Assembly (NCBI GenBank): GCA_949987705.1
Contig: OX465281.1
Location: 197,767,112-197,831,111, forward strand
Origin: Thereva unica
Lineage: Eukaryota; Arthropoda; Insecta; Diptera; Therevidae
Length of the DNA stretch: 64,000 nucleotides
Direction of reading: 5' to 3'
Shown: positions 1-10,749 of the stretch, piece by piece
Layout: each line of letters starts with the position of its first letter
Position numbering within the stretch: the stretch's first letter is position 1
Notes under the pieces: generated by a model
The model's database searches: none
Seen by the model: the letters and a program-made list of their open reading frames with translations, nothing else
What the model was told of the DNA's origin: nothing
Position numbers and translations under genes: made by a program

Positions 1-310
1 AAAGTAAGGCGCGAACTAGGCGGGAAAATCATCCACACTCGTATTCGCCCGAAGGTTCACGGAGTCTGGAGCCGCCTTAAGGCACAAACATATTGGTGGC
101 AATATATTTAATTTCTCCGCATTGTGTCAGCAAATATGGTGGTCCCTGTATTTTAAAGGTTTTCCAGTCACCAATCTGTTTGTGCCTTTAAAGTTTTCAT
201 TCAGGCCATGGACATTTTTGCCCTTGCATTAACAACCTACTATGCTAAACTGCCGCCCTCGCCTGTGTATCTGTAGAGAATCATGAGGTCACTGCATCTC
301 ACGGACTCAC
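1..310. repeat. Diverged copy of the 2285-2460 segment, with a small inserted inverted-repeat element
   Basis: The stretch resembles 2285-2460 in the same orientation, sharing the block around GTCTGGAGCCGCCTT and the block around TATGCTAAACTG. Relative to that copy it carries about 110 extra bases at 79-188, whose ends AAGGCACAAACA and TGTTTGTGCCTT are inverted repeats, so this is probably a small MITE. No gene is visible. Because 2285-2460 lies inside the hAT element at 879-3139, this may be a fragment of a related element; that is inference. Confidence 0.45.
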
Positions 311-493
311 TTAATTAATGGATGACCTCTAATAGGCAAATGCATACATTTTTGACAACCCAGAACTCTCAACTTTAATAAAAAATAACAGATTATAGAC
401 TAGCCGGCCACGTAATGAAGAGCAAAAACGGCCAATGGCTCACCACGGCTCGGTTTGAATTGGATATTTTACAATCACACTTCGCTTCATTTA

Positions 494-717
494 GAGGTTC
501 CGCCAAAAGAGTTGATGCCGGAGCGCGCAGCTGGGGAAATTAAAGCTGCACACAAATAAAAATTGCGCACATATTGATAAGAAATGCTATTATGTATTTT
601 CAAATTTCCCCTTCGAAATTTGTTGCGACTAGGCTAAGGGACGGGAACGGCATGCGGGGGTTCTACTGCGCATGGAAAACGCGACTTTCTCGGCATCAAC
701 TCTTTTGGCGGAACCTC
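494..717. mobile_element. 224-bp Tc1/mariner-type MITE, copy 1
   Basis: The ends are inverted repeats of about 27 bp starting GAGGTTCCGCCAAAAGAG, and TA dinucleotides flank both sides (492-493, 718-719), the target duplication of the Tc1/mariner superfamily. A second copy of the same 224-bp length lies at 15205-15428 and is very similar throughout. There is no transposase; an open frame across it is not coding. It is non-autonomous, and the helper element is not in the window. Confidence 0.85.
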
Positions 718-1229
718 TATCACGAGACACGCTTATATAGCAGTAGGACATTATTTTTGAACCTGGACATTTAAAAAAGTTGAGGCCTCAGTGCGATTTA
801 CAATCGTACAAGAGATAAATGTACTGCCTCGTGTAAATCGCGGTCAACTTTACTCTGGAGGCTCTCTATTACTACAGCCAAGGCCGTACCCAGGGGGGGG
901 GGGGTCAGAGGGGTTGAAACCCCCCCCCCCGAAATTTTCCAGAAATAAGTATTTTCAAACACAAGTTTTCCTGAATTAAAGAGAATGATATTTTCTTGAT
1001 ATTTTTCTATCTGTAAGTAAAGTATTTCATAATTTAATTAATTAATGGTGTTTATGAATTGAACGGGCAACTGGCCTTGCTGATGCATCACGAGAAGCAT
1101 CTGTGAAAACAGGCAAAACAGCATGTCTATAATAGTCTACTCGCAGCCACCCGCGTAGCGCCTGTTCTGCTCACAACCAATGCAGTTAGTAGTAGATGTG
1201 TTATGAAAGAGGTGTATCGCTAACGTGTC

Positions 1230-1330
1230 TCTTTCTCCCCCTCTCTCTCTCTCTGACTACCATCCCGCCCACCAGCACTAGCCTAGCGCTAGTGCAACTT
1301 TCCTGTTACTGGCCATCTATAAAAGCAAAG
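1230..1330 (+). promoter_or_regulatory. Possible internal promoter: CT-rich tract and TATA box
   Basis: A CT dinucleotide run (about 1235-1254, the target type for GAGA-like factors) is followed by TATAAAA at 1318-1324. It sits in the left third of the hAT element, where a transposase promoter would be expected, but no downstream open frame of useful length exists. Functional status is unknown. Confidence 0.3.
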
Positions 1331-1689
1331 CCGTCGCCATTTTGACTGTGATTTATTTACATCTGTTGAGTCGGTTGGGCATTAGTTTATTCGGTGACTT
1401 TGTTTCACTGTATCAGTTCAGTTTGTTAGTTTCGTTTGTTTTTTAGTTTAGATCTTCTGTAGCTAGTGCTAGTGCTAGATGCCAGCTGCACACAATTTTC
1501 TATAGTTCTCCAATTCTGAAGACAACACATTCTTATGGTCAAAGGGTCACATATATGATATGTTAATGCAAAAACATTCTAATGACTTAAATATCCTTTT
1601 ATTTTTTAGTCAAAATTCTCGAGTCAAACCATAGTTTTTTGCCTCTAAACTCTGGTTGATTAAGAGTTAAACTCGGCCTAAAAATGCAT

Positions 1690-3022
1690 CATTTTACACG
1701 GCTCGCCTGAACTCGGTCTAACCCTAAAGTTTTGGCACTTTTGATTTTATTGCGGCAAAGCTTCAATGAAACTTTCAGAAACTCAAAAAAACTAAAAAGA
1801 AAAAAAAAATGTCGAGCTATTTTTGATTGCGAGCGTTTTTTCGCAAAAACAAACGCTAGGTTATTTTTGCTATTTATCGATACCACGCGTATGCGTTCCT
1901 GTATTTCTATATTCTAAAGGCCTTTTCGCGAGTCAGTGCTACTTGGTTCATACGCTGCAGGGTTCGCGGAGTCGCGCGTTTGGCTGGTCCTTGGCGGCTT
2001 AGCAATTTACTTCTATGCTACTTTCTGGAGTTTGTGAAGGATTTAGTCATATCTTAAGGCTCCCATTTACACATAGGTCACCGGCAGGCCATGGCCTGAA
2101 AGTTTTCGCCTTGAGGCCAAATATTACCACACGGGCACCGGCCGCCAACTGTATGGGACCTGCAGTCCAAGAAAACTGGCAAACATCTTTATGTGTTTAG
2201 GCATTTATCGTCAGTTCTTGCCTGAAGATCTAAACTTCTATTCACTCTCAAGCCGTGTATTTACGGCACAAGTCATATCCCCTTGGAAAGGAAAGCAAGC
2301 CGCGAGCTAGGCTAGAGCGCATACGCGTTCACGCCGTGAGTCTGGAGCCGCCTTGAAGTTTTCGTTGAGGCCATGAATATTTTTGCACTTGAATTAATAC
2401 CTGCTATGCTAAACTGTCGTCTTCACTTGTGAATCTGTAGGAAATCATGACTTCACCTGCGTGCCATGGCCTGTCAGATTGATACCTGAAGTGTCATCCC
2501 TCAGTCGGAATAAGTAATCTGTGGCCTTCATCGGCCCGTGCTGGCCGACCTGGCCTGTAAGTGAATGGGGGTCTTTAGTGGAGAAACATGTTTTACTTAA
2601 TTCAACCTAGTTTTCTCGCAATTTTACACTGTTTCTGAAAAAAAGTTACGTGATATTTGCCGAGACCCCTTCTCCCCCACGTGAGATTGAGTGATATTCG
2701 GCTCGACCCCCTGGCCCAAAACGCTTCATGTAATAAATGGACGACTTATTAAAAAAAAACTTATGAAGTGTAAATACATACTTAACAATTTTAAAATATA
2801 TAACAAAGAACTGCGTTCTTCATAAAACAAAGAAATAAACAAGAGAATTAACGGGCTTCTTTTCTTTTTCGAACAAACGCTCGCAATCAAAAATAGCTCG
2901 ACATTTTTTTTTCTTGTTAGTTTTTTTGAATTTCTGAAAGTTTAATTTAAGTGTTGCCGCAATAAAATCAGAAGTGCCAGAACTTTTGGGTTAGACTCAG
3001 TTCTGGCGAGCCGTGTTTACAC
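1690..3022. repeat. Inverted pair (about 150-bp arms) inside the hAT element
   Basis: The arm at 1690-1845 (from ACACGGCTCGCCTGAAC to the block GCGAGCGTTTTTTCG) recurs in reverse complement at 2880-3022. The arms differ by scattered substitutions and small gaps. This could be a nested element of about 1.3 kb or subterminal structure of the hAT. No clear duplication flanks the outer ends. Confidence 0.6.
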
Positions 3023-3310
3023 TTAAAATTTGTCAATTTTCCTGGACCCCCTTCCTTACTAGGGGGTATTCCATACATCCCAGACACCCCGGTGTTTTAA
3101 CCCCCCCCCCCCCGAAATTTTTTCCTGGGTACGGCCTTGACTACAGCATTCATTCTTCGAGAAACTTAAAGTCTTCAATTACCGTTTGTCTAAATTCTAA
3201 ACAAATCGTTACAAACAACAACCAATTCAAACTTCTAACAGATGGCGCGTAAATCATCAATATAAGATAGAGAGTGATGATTTCTGAAAACAGCTTGCCC
3301 AAGTTTGTTT

Positions 3311-3517
3311 TCAAATGTATGCGCACCTCAAAAATATTGATGAGCTGAATATTGCTAAGTTTTTCTTGATATGTGGTACTAATCTATGTGTCTTATAGTA
3401 GAATTTTGCTTTCAGTTTTGTGGGTGCAGATAATTGTTGGTCAGTATTGATTAATTCTTCCAAAATTGCTTCAAATTCCTGCATGGAGGATTCGTTTAGG
3501 GTAAACATGTTGTACAA
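3311..3517 (-). other. Unassigned 68-codon open frame
   Basis: This minus-strand frame has a non-random look: an acidic helix-like stretch followed by basic and aromatic residues (KAKFYYKTHRLVPH). I cannot assign it to a family. It lies between the hAT element and the RTE 3' end, so a decayed transposon gene is the likeliest explanation; an isolated host exon cannot be excluded. Chance openness is also possible at this length. Confidence 0.15.
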
Positions 3518-3903
3518 GTGCTATGCAAACAAACTCCGCCTTTTCACCACGAGCCCATTCACCGGTTGGAGTTTTAAGAGGTAGTACTGACTGTGGTGGT
3601 CTTTTAAAGTTTTACCATATTAATTTTCTCCATTTTCAAATGAAAACAATTTTCCACCATTTCACGTACTTGAACTGACCGCTTTTAAAATAAGCGTTTA
3701 GTGATGTCACTGACAGCAGTGTAGTTTGACTGATTTGCAATTGACGCCATCTATCAGGAGAATTATAAAAACGGCATTTCCATCCATCCATCCAATGGCG
3801 CTACAGCCCAAATCGAACCTTGGCCTCCTCTATGGCATTTCTCCAAATTTGACGGTCCCTTGCAGCATGTCTCCAGTTCCGGATGTTGAGCATTGACTCT
3901 ACG

Positions 3904-4119
3904 TCAGGTCACAGAGTCTATCCATCTCCTCCTGGGTCTACTTACTGGCCTACTTCCCGAAATTTCTAATGCCATAAGCCGTTTTGGGATACGATTGTCC
4001 TCCATTCTGATTATGTGGCCGGCTAGTCTCAGTCTGTTGATTTTTATGAAAGTTGAGAGTTGTGGGTCGTCAAAAATTTCATACAACTCGTTGTTGTATC
4101 TTCTTCGCCATATTCTTCC
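3904..4119 (-). pseudogene. C-terminal tail of the RTE polyprotein
   Basis: The minus-strand frame contains LAGHIIRMEDNRIPKRLM and a basic PRRRWIDSV block, the usual end of RTE proteins; a following segment down to about 3800 reads NIRNWRHAARDRQIWRNAIE with frame breaks. It is separated from the RT body only by the 500-bp element at 4128-4627, and frame and sense are continuous once that insert and one copy of its duplication are ignored. Confidence 0.75.
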
Positions 4120-4127
4120 ATCCTCTC

Positions 4128-4627
4128 CACTGACATATAGAATGGACAGCTCATGAGGAATTTTTCATGGCACCAATTTGTTCCATAGGCTACAAACCTT
4201 TTTTCACTCCATGTAAACACCGGAATCACTTTTGAAATTTACATTTTTTTAAATACGTACTTAAAACATTAAAATAACACAAATATTTCGTTTAAAAAAA
4301 TTAATAAACACTATTTTCATTTTTTCACCTTTTAAAATGCCTTTTTTTCATTAATTTCCAAATTTTATGTGTATCTGATTTAGGTTCTTAACGCCTGTTT
4401 TAGCAACTGACATTCTGTATGTCAAAATCCGGGGGTCTATGGGGAAAAGAGCAAAAGATATAAACATCACTAGTGCAAAAGGGAAAATATAAAATCAGGT
4501 CTGATTTTACTTCTGAGTGCTTCTGTCAGTTTGGGGGTCTATGGATGAGTGCGACAACTATACTTTTGGGTGCCATCGATTTGTATGGAATAATTTCAGA
4601 TGAGCAGTCCATTATTATATGTCAGTG
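4128..4627. mobile_element. 500-bp inverted-repeat element with 8-bp target duplication, inside the RTE
   Basis: The insert begins CACTGACATATAGAATGGAC and ends with the imperfect reverse complement of that sequence; the terminal repeats run for about 45 bp. A perfect 8-bp duplication ATCCTCTC flanks it (4120-4127, 4628-4635), as expected for a hAT-like or other 8-bp-duplicating superfamily, although the CACTG terminus does not fit the hAT YARNG rule. It has no coding capacity. Confidence 0.85.
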
Positions 4628-6767
4628 ATCCTCTCTGGTTGGGCCTATTATGCATCTGAGAATTTTCCTCTCAAACCTGTTGACTCGTTCTTCTATGTCC
4701 TGGGTCATAGTCCAAGTCTCGCTACCATAACACAGTACTGGTCGTATTACTGTTTTGTAGAGTGAGAGTTTCGTTTTCCTGTGCACAAATCTTGACTGCA
4801 GGATTTGTTTTTGGGCATAAAAGGCTCTATTAGCCAGTAGTATTCGTCTGGTTATTTCTTCTTTTTCTTCGTTTCTTTTTGTGATAGTAGACCCAAGGTA
4901 GACTGTTTTATCGACTACTTCTAGGTTATGTTCGTCGATGGTTATATTTCTTCCCATTCTAAATCTTCCTGCTCTGGATTGTTGCATCACCTTCGTTTTT
5001 TCTTCGTTTATCTTCAGGCCTATGTCCTTTGCCGCGTCTTTTAATTCGACATAGACTTCTTTTGCTGCCAAAATGGACCTTCCAACGATGTTTACGTCAT
5101 CCGCATATCCAAGTAATTGTACCGACTGGGTAGCTATTGATGCACTTCTCTGGACTGACGTTTTCCTTATCACCCATTCTAGGGCCAGGTTGAAAAGCAT
5201 GGGGCCAGTCCATCTCCTTGTCTAAGCCCTTGACGTACTTCGAACTCCTCTGTTATAACATTCTGGATCCTCACTTTCGCCAGTGAGCTATTTGTGGGGC
5301 ATTTGATCAGTTGTACCAACTTTGAGGGGACTCCTATTTCCGATAGGATCTCGTATAGCCTCTCTCTGTTTATTGAGTCATATGCCTGTTGAAAGTCGAC
5401 AAATATCCGGTATACATCTACATTCCTTTCCCAGGTTTTCTCCAGAATTTGCCTTAAGGTCAGCAGTTGGTCCGATGTTGACCTGTTTGTCCTAAAACCA
5501 GCTTGATATTCACCTATAAGGCCTTCCGCTATAGGTTCCAGTTTTTGTTTCACAAGGATTGTGAAGATTTTGTAGCTGGTGCTGAGGAGTGAGATGCCTC
5601 TGTAGTTTTTGCAGTTTAATTTATCTCCTCTGGTATAACTTCTTCCTCCCAGATGGTGCATATGAGTTCGTGTAAGGTTTGTAATAGTTGGGGTCCTCCT
5701 TCCTTTAGCAGCTCAGCTGCTATTCCATCGGCGCCAGGCGATTTGTTGCTGTTCTGCCTTTTTACAGCTTCCCGCACCTCATCCAGTGTTGGTAGTTCTA
5801 TTGAGATGTTATCTTGGGGAATTACCAATGCCTCTGTCTCTGCATTCTCGTTTAATATGGAGATAGGGTTCAATAGGTTCTGAAAATACTCTCTCCACCT
5901 TTCCCTTATCCTATCAGGATCTGCCAACAAGTTCCCATCTATGTCCTTGCAGATGTCCGTTCTTGGCTGAAACTTATTGGTGATCTGGCGAGTTCCTTTG
6001 TACGCTTGTCTAATTCTCCCTTCATTGAAGTCTTCCTGTATATGTAAGATTTTACTATTTAGATATTCCCTCTTCTTCTTTCTGCACAGCTTGTCTGCGA
6101 TTTTTCTTTTTTCCTTGAAGACTTCCATCCTTGCTCTTGTTGGCCTTGCGATGTACTCTCGGTGGCTCTGGTTTCTTTCTTCAATTGCGGTTCTACAGTC
6201 TTGGTCAAACCAATCAATTCTAGTCTGTCTGGGGGCCCAGCCTAGTGCGTCTTCTGCTGCCCCCTTTATGCTGCTTTTGACCTGTTCCCATTTGTCGTTG
6301 ATGCTGGGCTGCTCATCTACCTCTCTCAAGTTTTGTACGACAGCATGTTGGTAGGCATCTCTTATTTCTTCCCGTTTTAGCTTATCTATATCGTATTTTG
6401 GTTGAGTTTGCCCTCTATGCGTTTTAGTTGCTATCCGGGTTCTCAATTTCACTTTGACTAGATAGTGGTCCGAGCCACAGCACGCTCCTCTCATTGTTCT
6501 TACGTCCAGTATACTCGTGGCCCCTCTTCTTTCAATTAGGACGTGGTCAATTTGATTATTAGTTACTCCGTCTGGTGATTGCCACGTCATCTTATGTATA
6601 TCTTTGTGCGGGAACACTGTTGAACTTACTACCATTGCGTTTGAGCTTGCGAAATCGACCAATCGATTACCATTGTCATTGGTAACGTTATGTAGGCTAT
6701 GCTTTCCTATGACTCCTAGGAACTCCTCTTCTTTTTCTACTTTGGCATTCATATCTCCAAGCACCAT
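4628..6767 (-). pseudogene. RTE endonuclease/reverse transcriptase polyprotein (broken)
   Basis: Minus-strand pieces at 5616-6767, 5179-5661 and 4622-5200 together cover an apurinic-type endonuclease (DMNAKV, GSDHYLVK) followed by reverse transcriptase blocks (KSPGADGIAAELLKEGG, FVDFQQAYDSINR, RQGLRQGDGLAP) and the catalytic GYADD box. The role was target-primed reverse transcription of the element's own RNA. Frame changes occur near 5650 and 5200, so it cannot be translated whole. The frame runs straight into the inserted element at 4627 and resumes at 4119, reading on through a WRRRYNNELYEIF segment. Confidence 0.85.
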
Positions 6768-7490
6768 TTTAATATCGTTTGACGGTATTAACCTGATGGT
6801 GTTTGTTAGCTCTTGGTAGAATTCCTCTTTCTCCTCATCCGTTTTCTCTTCAGTGGGCGCGTGGACGTTTATAAACTAATGTTCTATTGCTGACTGGTTT
6901 GAAGTCCAGAATCAGAGATTTCATTTCCTTCTCTATGATGAATGCTACTCCGAACTCTATTCTTCCATTTGATGATCCGCTGGAGAGTACCGTGTGGGTA
7001 GGTTTTTAGATCCATTATACCACTGTGGGTCCATTTTGTTTCCTGAAGGGCTGTGATCCTTATGTACTAATAAAAGCGAACGCAGAGCGCCCGTTCTGTT
7101 GAGCGTCCTGACGTTCCATGTTCCAAGATCGTATTGAGTCCGTCCTGCCCGAAGCCTGCCTTGAGGATTCGTGACGGGTAGGTTTTTACGGTGGAAGGTT
7201 GTCAGCCTGCCACCCAACCCCCCAACCTGAAGGACCAGTCCGGTATTTGCTTCGTTTTGAGGCGCGAAACACTCGCCTTTCACCCTCCTCAGTCTGTTAC
7301 TCTTGTGTAGACAAAAGCATCCAGGGGACACCCGATGAAAAATCTACATCTTCGTGGAGGTTGAGGTAGGATTCGGTAGCATATCGGAAAATCTTAGATC
7401 GTGAAGACCTTAGATCGCAGGTGGCGTTACCCAGGATTTATTTCTTTGACGTACCGGCACCATCAAAGGTCCCTGAGGCCGTTGCTACCA

Positions 7491-9180
7491 TTTGACCACA
7501 TTTATATCAATATCATTAAAGCAATCGTTATGGTGACAAATCCTCAAAAAAAAGAAAAACAATCTGATGAGTAAACACACGAATTTCAGCAATTTTTACT
7601 AATTTGCAGCTAAATAAACTGTTTCCAATAATATTGTTTATATCTTTTACCTGTCGTCAGAAGCAAACATCTCAAAACGTGGGTGGATACTTCAATAACA
7701 TTTTCAATGGAACTATAACGAATTTGATATCCTTTAGTTTTTATTTATACTGTCTCTACTCCTCCACATAATTATGTTATAGAACTTGCCCTCACCTCTC
7801 AAACTCTCCACCCTGAAAACTACAATTTACGAATCCAATCGAAATCAACAATAGCGAGGTAAATTTAAATTTTGGCAAAGAAAAACAAAAGGGTTGAAAA
7901 TTTTTGAAATTCCTCGACAGATGCGCGCTATAATTTTAGAACTCGGCCTGGGTACAAAATAATTCCAATCAATCAATCAATTTGCTCAAAGCAAATAGAA
8001 CTCCCGCACCCAACTAAAGTGCTTTTGAGCAGCGCCCCCGAAAATCAATGAACGAGTTGTAGAAGACACATGGTCCTCTCCTGCCACGTAGAAAGATGGA
8101 AATTCAATATTTTGGAAAATTTCGGAGTATGTAAGGTGACGTAAGTTTCCCCCTAAGACCAATTGCCACTGGAGAATCGATGATCTATCTATATCTCTGT
8201 GCCAAGGGCTTCGATAAGCATGATTTAGTCATCATCGCCGTGCGGAATTTCTGTCGTCCACGAGGAATGTGCCAATTTTAGACAATTTCAGGAAAATAAC
8301 GATCCAAATTCAACAAACAGAGACTTCCTGGTTCAGTTCTTGATTGTAGTAAATAGTATCCTTTATCGCAAGAAGAATTTTGGGAAAGGACAATGAAATG
8401 GGGGGAACTTTAAAGGAAAGTTTGTGGAGAATAGAACGGTGTCGTTTTAATGTAACGTGGGAAGTGTTTGGGAAAGGAAAATTTTTGTCTTTTCGAATAA
8501 AACTTTACTTTGTTGACAAGTGCAGGACATGTACCCTTTGGAGGATGTATGACCTCCGTGTGTTTATAGATATTCTTTAACTTCGCATAATCCATCTCCA
8601 TGTGTCGTTTTGCAAGACGTTTATTGGTATTTGACACCTTAAAAGAGACTTACATACTTATCCATTGCCATTTTTGTCTTTCAAGAGATTTGTCCATAGC
8701 ATCTTTTAAATAAGTTGAGCTACACTTAAACAGAAAATGTTCTGCGGATTAAGCAGAGTTATTCGTTCAGCATCGTTTTTGTTTCGACAGTTCTCTACAA
8801 ATCGTTCAATTGCATAAAGCAACCAGCCTAACGTTCATGCATTAGTTGCATGGGTCGAGCAGAGAATTTTTTCGCTACATTGGAACTAGACTTTAACATG
8901 CAACTAAGTGCGAACCTATGTTATATTTGACTTATCAGGGATGGTCTACTATATAATGTTTGTTGTAATGCATTAGCAATTGATTTCAGATATCTTGGGC
9001 AAATCAATGAAAGAATTTAATGTGCATAATTGGAGTTGTATCCCACCGCTGTCACCAATTTTTTGAAGTGAAAATTTTTAAGTCGCGGTAGAGTAACTTT
9101 CTGTGTTTTGATATTGGACCGTCTCGAAAAATGTAATGAATCGAAGGCAATTTACATAGTAGGCAGGCGGAGGCGAAGTA
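7491..9180. other. No gene recognised
   Basis: AT-rich sequence with only short open frames on both strands, the longest about 75 codons near 8410-8637. No splice-supported exon, transposon protein motif or clear repeat was seen. It may hold old intergenic or regulatory DNA. Confidence 0.5.
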
Positions 9181-9475
9181 CGCTCACTTTAGAATTTTAG
9201 TTAGGGTAAAAGCTGGTTCTGTATGACAAATTTGCTTATGGGGGTTAGTTAGAGCAAAAACTGGTTATATTTGAGGTTGAGCAATAAGATGGCTCTGTGT
9301 GGAAAATTACCCTTTTAGAATGAGCAAAAGATGGCTTTGTTGCCAAATTCACTGGTCCTTTGTAGGAAAAATTTGTCTTTAGGGGCTTTGGTTTGAGCAA
9401 AAGGCTGTTTAGTTGCCAATTCCATTTTTGGGGTTTTAGTTAAGGCAAAACTGGCTCTGTAGGAACAATTTGCCT
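9180..9475. repeat. Degenerate tandem repeat, unit roughly 60-75 bp
   Basis: The phrase GAGCAAAA(G)-(N)-TGGCT, followed by a TTTG/AATTTG block and a GGGG-TTAG block, recurs about five times. Spacing and sequence vary, so this is an old, decayed array. No coding function. Confidence 0.45.
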
Positions 9476-9479
9476 TCGG

Positions 9480-9745
9480 GCATATCTTCTTCTTCTTTCA
9501 ATTTCACTACAGCTCAACTCTACCTAACAGCCTTGGCCTCCTCTAATCTTTTTTTTCAGCCTTCTCGGTTACAGGCTGAAGTTCTCTGTTTCAATAAGTG
9601 GAGTAGTGGCATGCAACAACCGCACTCTTCCATCTTTTCCTCGGCCTGCCTACGTGCTATGCCAGTGAAGTCCTTATTTGCTGCTGTGTCTTTTGCGTGT
9701 GCTCGACGTGTCAAGCCCAGCAAAGACTATATAGTCTCTATATAG
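9480..9745 (-). pseudogene. Possible 3' coding remnant of an RTE-like LINE
   Basis: The plus strand reads AGCCTTGGCCTCCTC and then a phrase resembling the 3' ends of the RTE pieces at 3779 and 57375. On the minus strand this corresponds to a basic, tryptophan/arginine-rich tail with several stops. The similarity is short and I give it low weight. Confidence 0.25.
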
Positions 9746-10334
9746 TTATACATTTGATAAAACTCGCTTTTATATCTGGTTCAACATGTCGCCTCCTGAC
9801 AAATTGGATCTATTATGTTTCTTAAAATCTACCTCTCAAAGGAATTTAGCATGTCTTCTATTCTTTGTGCGAGCGTCCATGTTTAACTCCCCTAGCATAT
9901 TACTGGGCGAATTAGTCTTAGAGTGAGTTGTACCAAACCATTGATTAAAATAATTATTAAAATTAACTTTAACAATAGCAAAGTTGATAAAGTTCCAGTT
10001 TATTAAAATGTGTTGCACCACCCAATCGTTTGTTAAAGTTATCGCTAAAAACTTTGTCGTAAAATATACCTAAATTTCTTCTGGCAAAAGAGGGATTTTC
10101 TTGTGAAATTGGTAGCTCTGAAATCAAACTTACACATTTCCACATCATTAATGGCTGTTACGATAATTACTTTGATTTAAATTTACATTTTTGTGTATTA
10201 ATAAGTTTAACAGTTTGTGAGTTGAACACTGATAACCGTGCAATCTGTTTACTATAATTAGGTTGTGTGTATTCATTTTCAATTTGGCATCTTTCAGTGC
10301 TGATGAGCACTTATGAATGTTCAATCTATTTTCA

Positions 10335-10440
10335 GCTTAATTCTACTGGCCATCAGGCCCCTCTATTTGCCACGCTCTGTAGATAAAGCAAGATGTGCTA
10401 AAATCGATACTCCCGATTAAATCATCGGTTAGGTTTACAC
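10335..10440 (-). pseudogene. LINE reverse transcriptase fragment, downstream part
   Basis: Read on the minus strand, this continues the frame of the LINE fragment at 12105-12450 once the hAT element between them is ignored: the frame passes from LLVARDDVN into LTDDLIGSIDFSTS without a stop. It is a Jockey-like RT piece after the YADD region. Both ends are truncated. Confidence 0.55.
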
Positions 10441-10749
10441 TAGTGATGAGCAAAAATGGTCTTGCTCTTGCACATTTAACCAGATCAAGAACAAGACTTG
10501 GTTATGCTTGCAAGAACAAGAACAAGTCTAACTGTGCAAAAACAAGACCCAGAGCAAGACTTTGGCAAAATTCTTTTAAAATTTTCACCTAAATTCATTC
10601 TTTTAAAAACAAAAAATATAAAATTGATTATGATGTTCAAGTAATTATGATATAAATACATGTGTGTATATTTAATTGTTAGTATGATATAATTGTAAAA
10701 GCATTTGTACATAAGTACATAATGACTTTGCATGCATTATGCGCCAACT

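Larger units (their letters stand above)
879..3139. mobile_element. hAT-superfamily DNA transposon, apparently without intact transposase
   Basis: The terminal inverted repeats CAAGGCCGTACCCAGG (879) and CCTGGGTACGGCCTTG (ending 3139) are flanked by a perfect 8-bp duplication ACTACAGC (871-878, 3140-3147). The 8-bp duplication and the terminal CAAGG fit the hAT pattern (YARNG). Just inside each end lie runs of G or C. No long open frame is present, so it is either a large non-autonomous element or a decayed autonomous one. Internal structure: a TATA-box-like motif near 1318, and an inverted pair at 1690-1845 and 2880-3022. Confidence 0.85.
3779..7490 (-). mobile_element. RTE-clade non-LTR retrotransposon, decayed and interrupted
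   Basis: Read on the minus strand, the order is an endonuclease start (GTWNVRTLNRTGALRS near 7100), an endonuclease body, a reverse transcriptase and a C-terminal tail. The 3' end on the minus strand finishes in GGAT repeats (plus-strand CATCCATCCATCC at about 3780-3793), matching the short tandem-repeat tails of RTE elements. The upstream limit near 7490 is approximate. The element carries frameshifts, a damaged endonuclease N-terminus and a 500-bp insertion at 4128-4627. Confidence 0.85.

Noticed and set aside
893..931. G and C homopolymer runs as sequencing or assembly error
   Set aside because: A matching run occurs at the opposite end of the same hAT element (about 3100-3113), as expected for terminal-repeat structure, so the runs are real though their exact lengths may be off.
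5977..6354. Plus-strand open frame inside the RTE
   Set aside because: Shadow of the minus-strand RTE polyprotein; Ser/Leu-rich without motifs.
10441..10600. A coding frame in the CAAGAAC-rich tracts
   Set aside because: Low-complexity repeat near a hAT terminus, mirrored at the other end near 11940-12090; any open frame is a by-product of the repeat.
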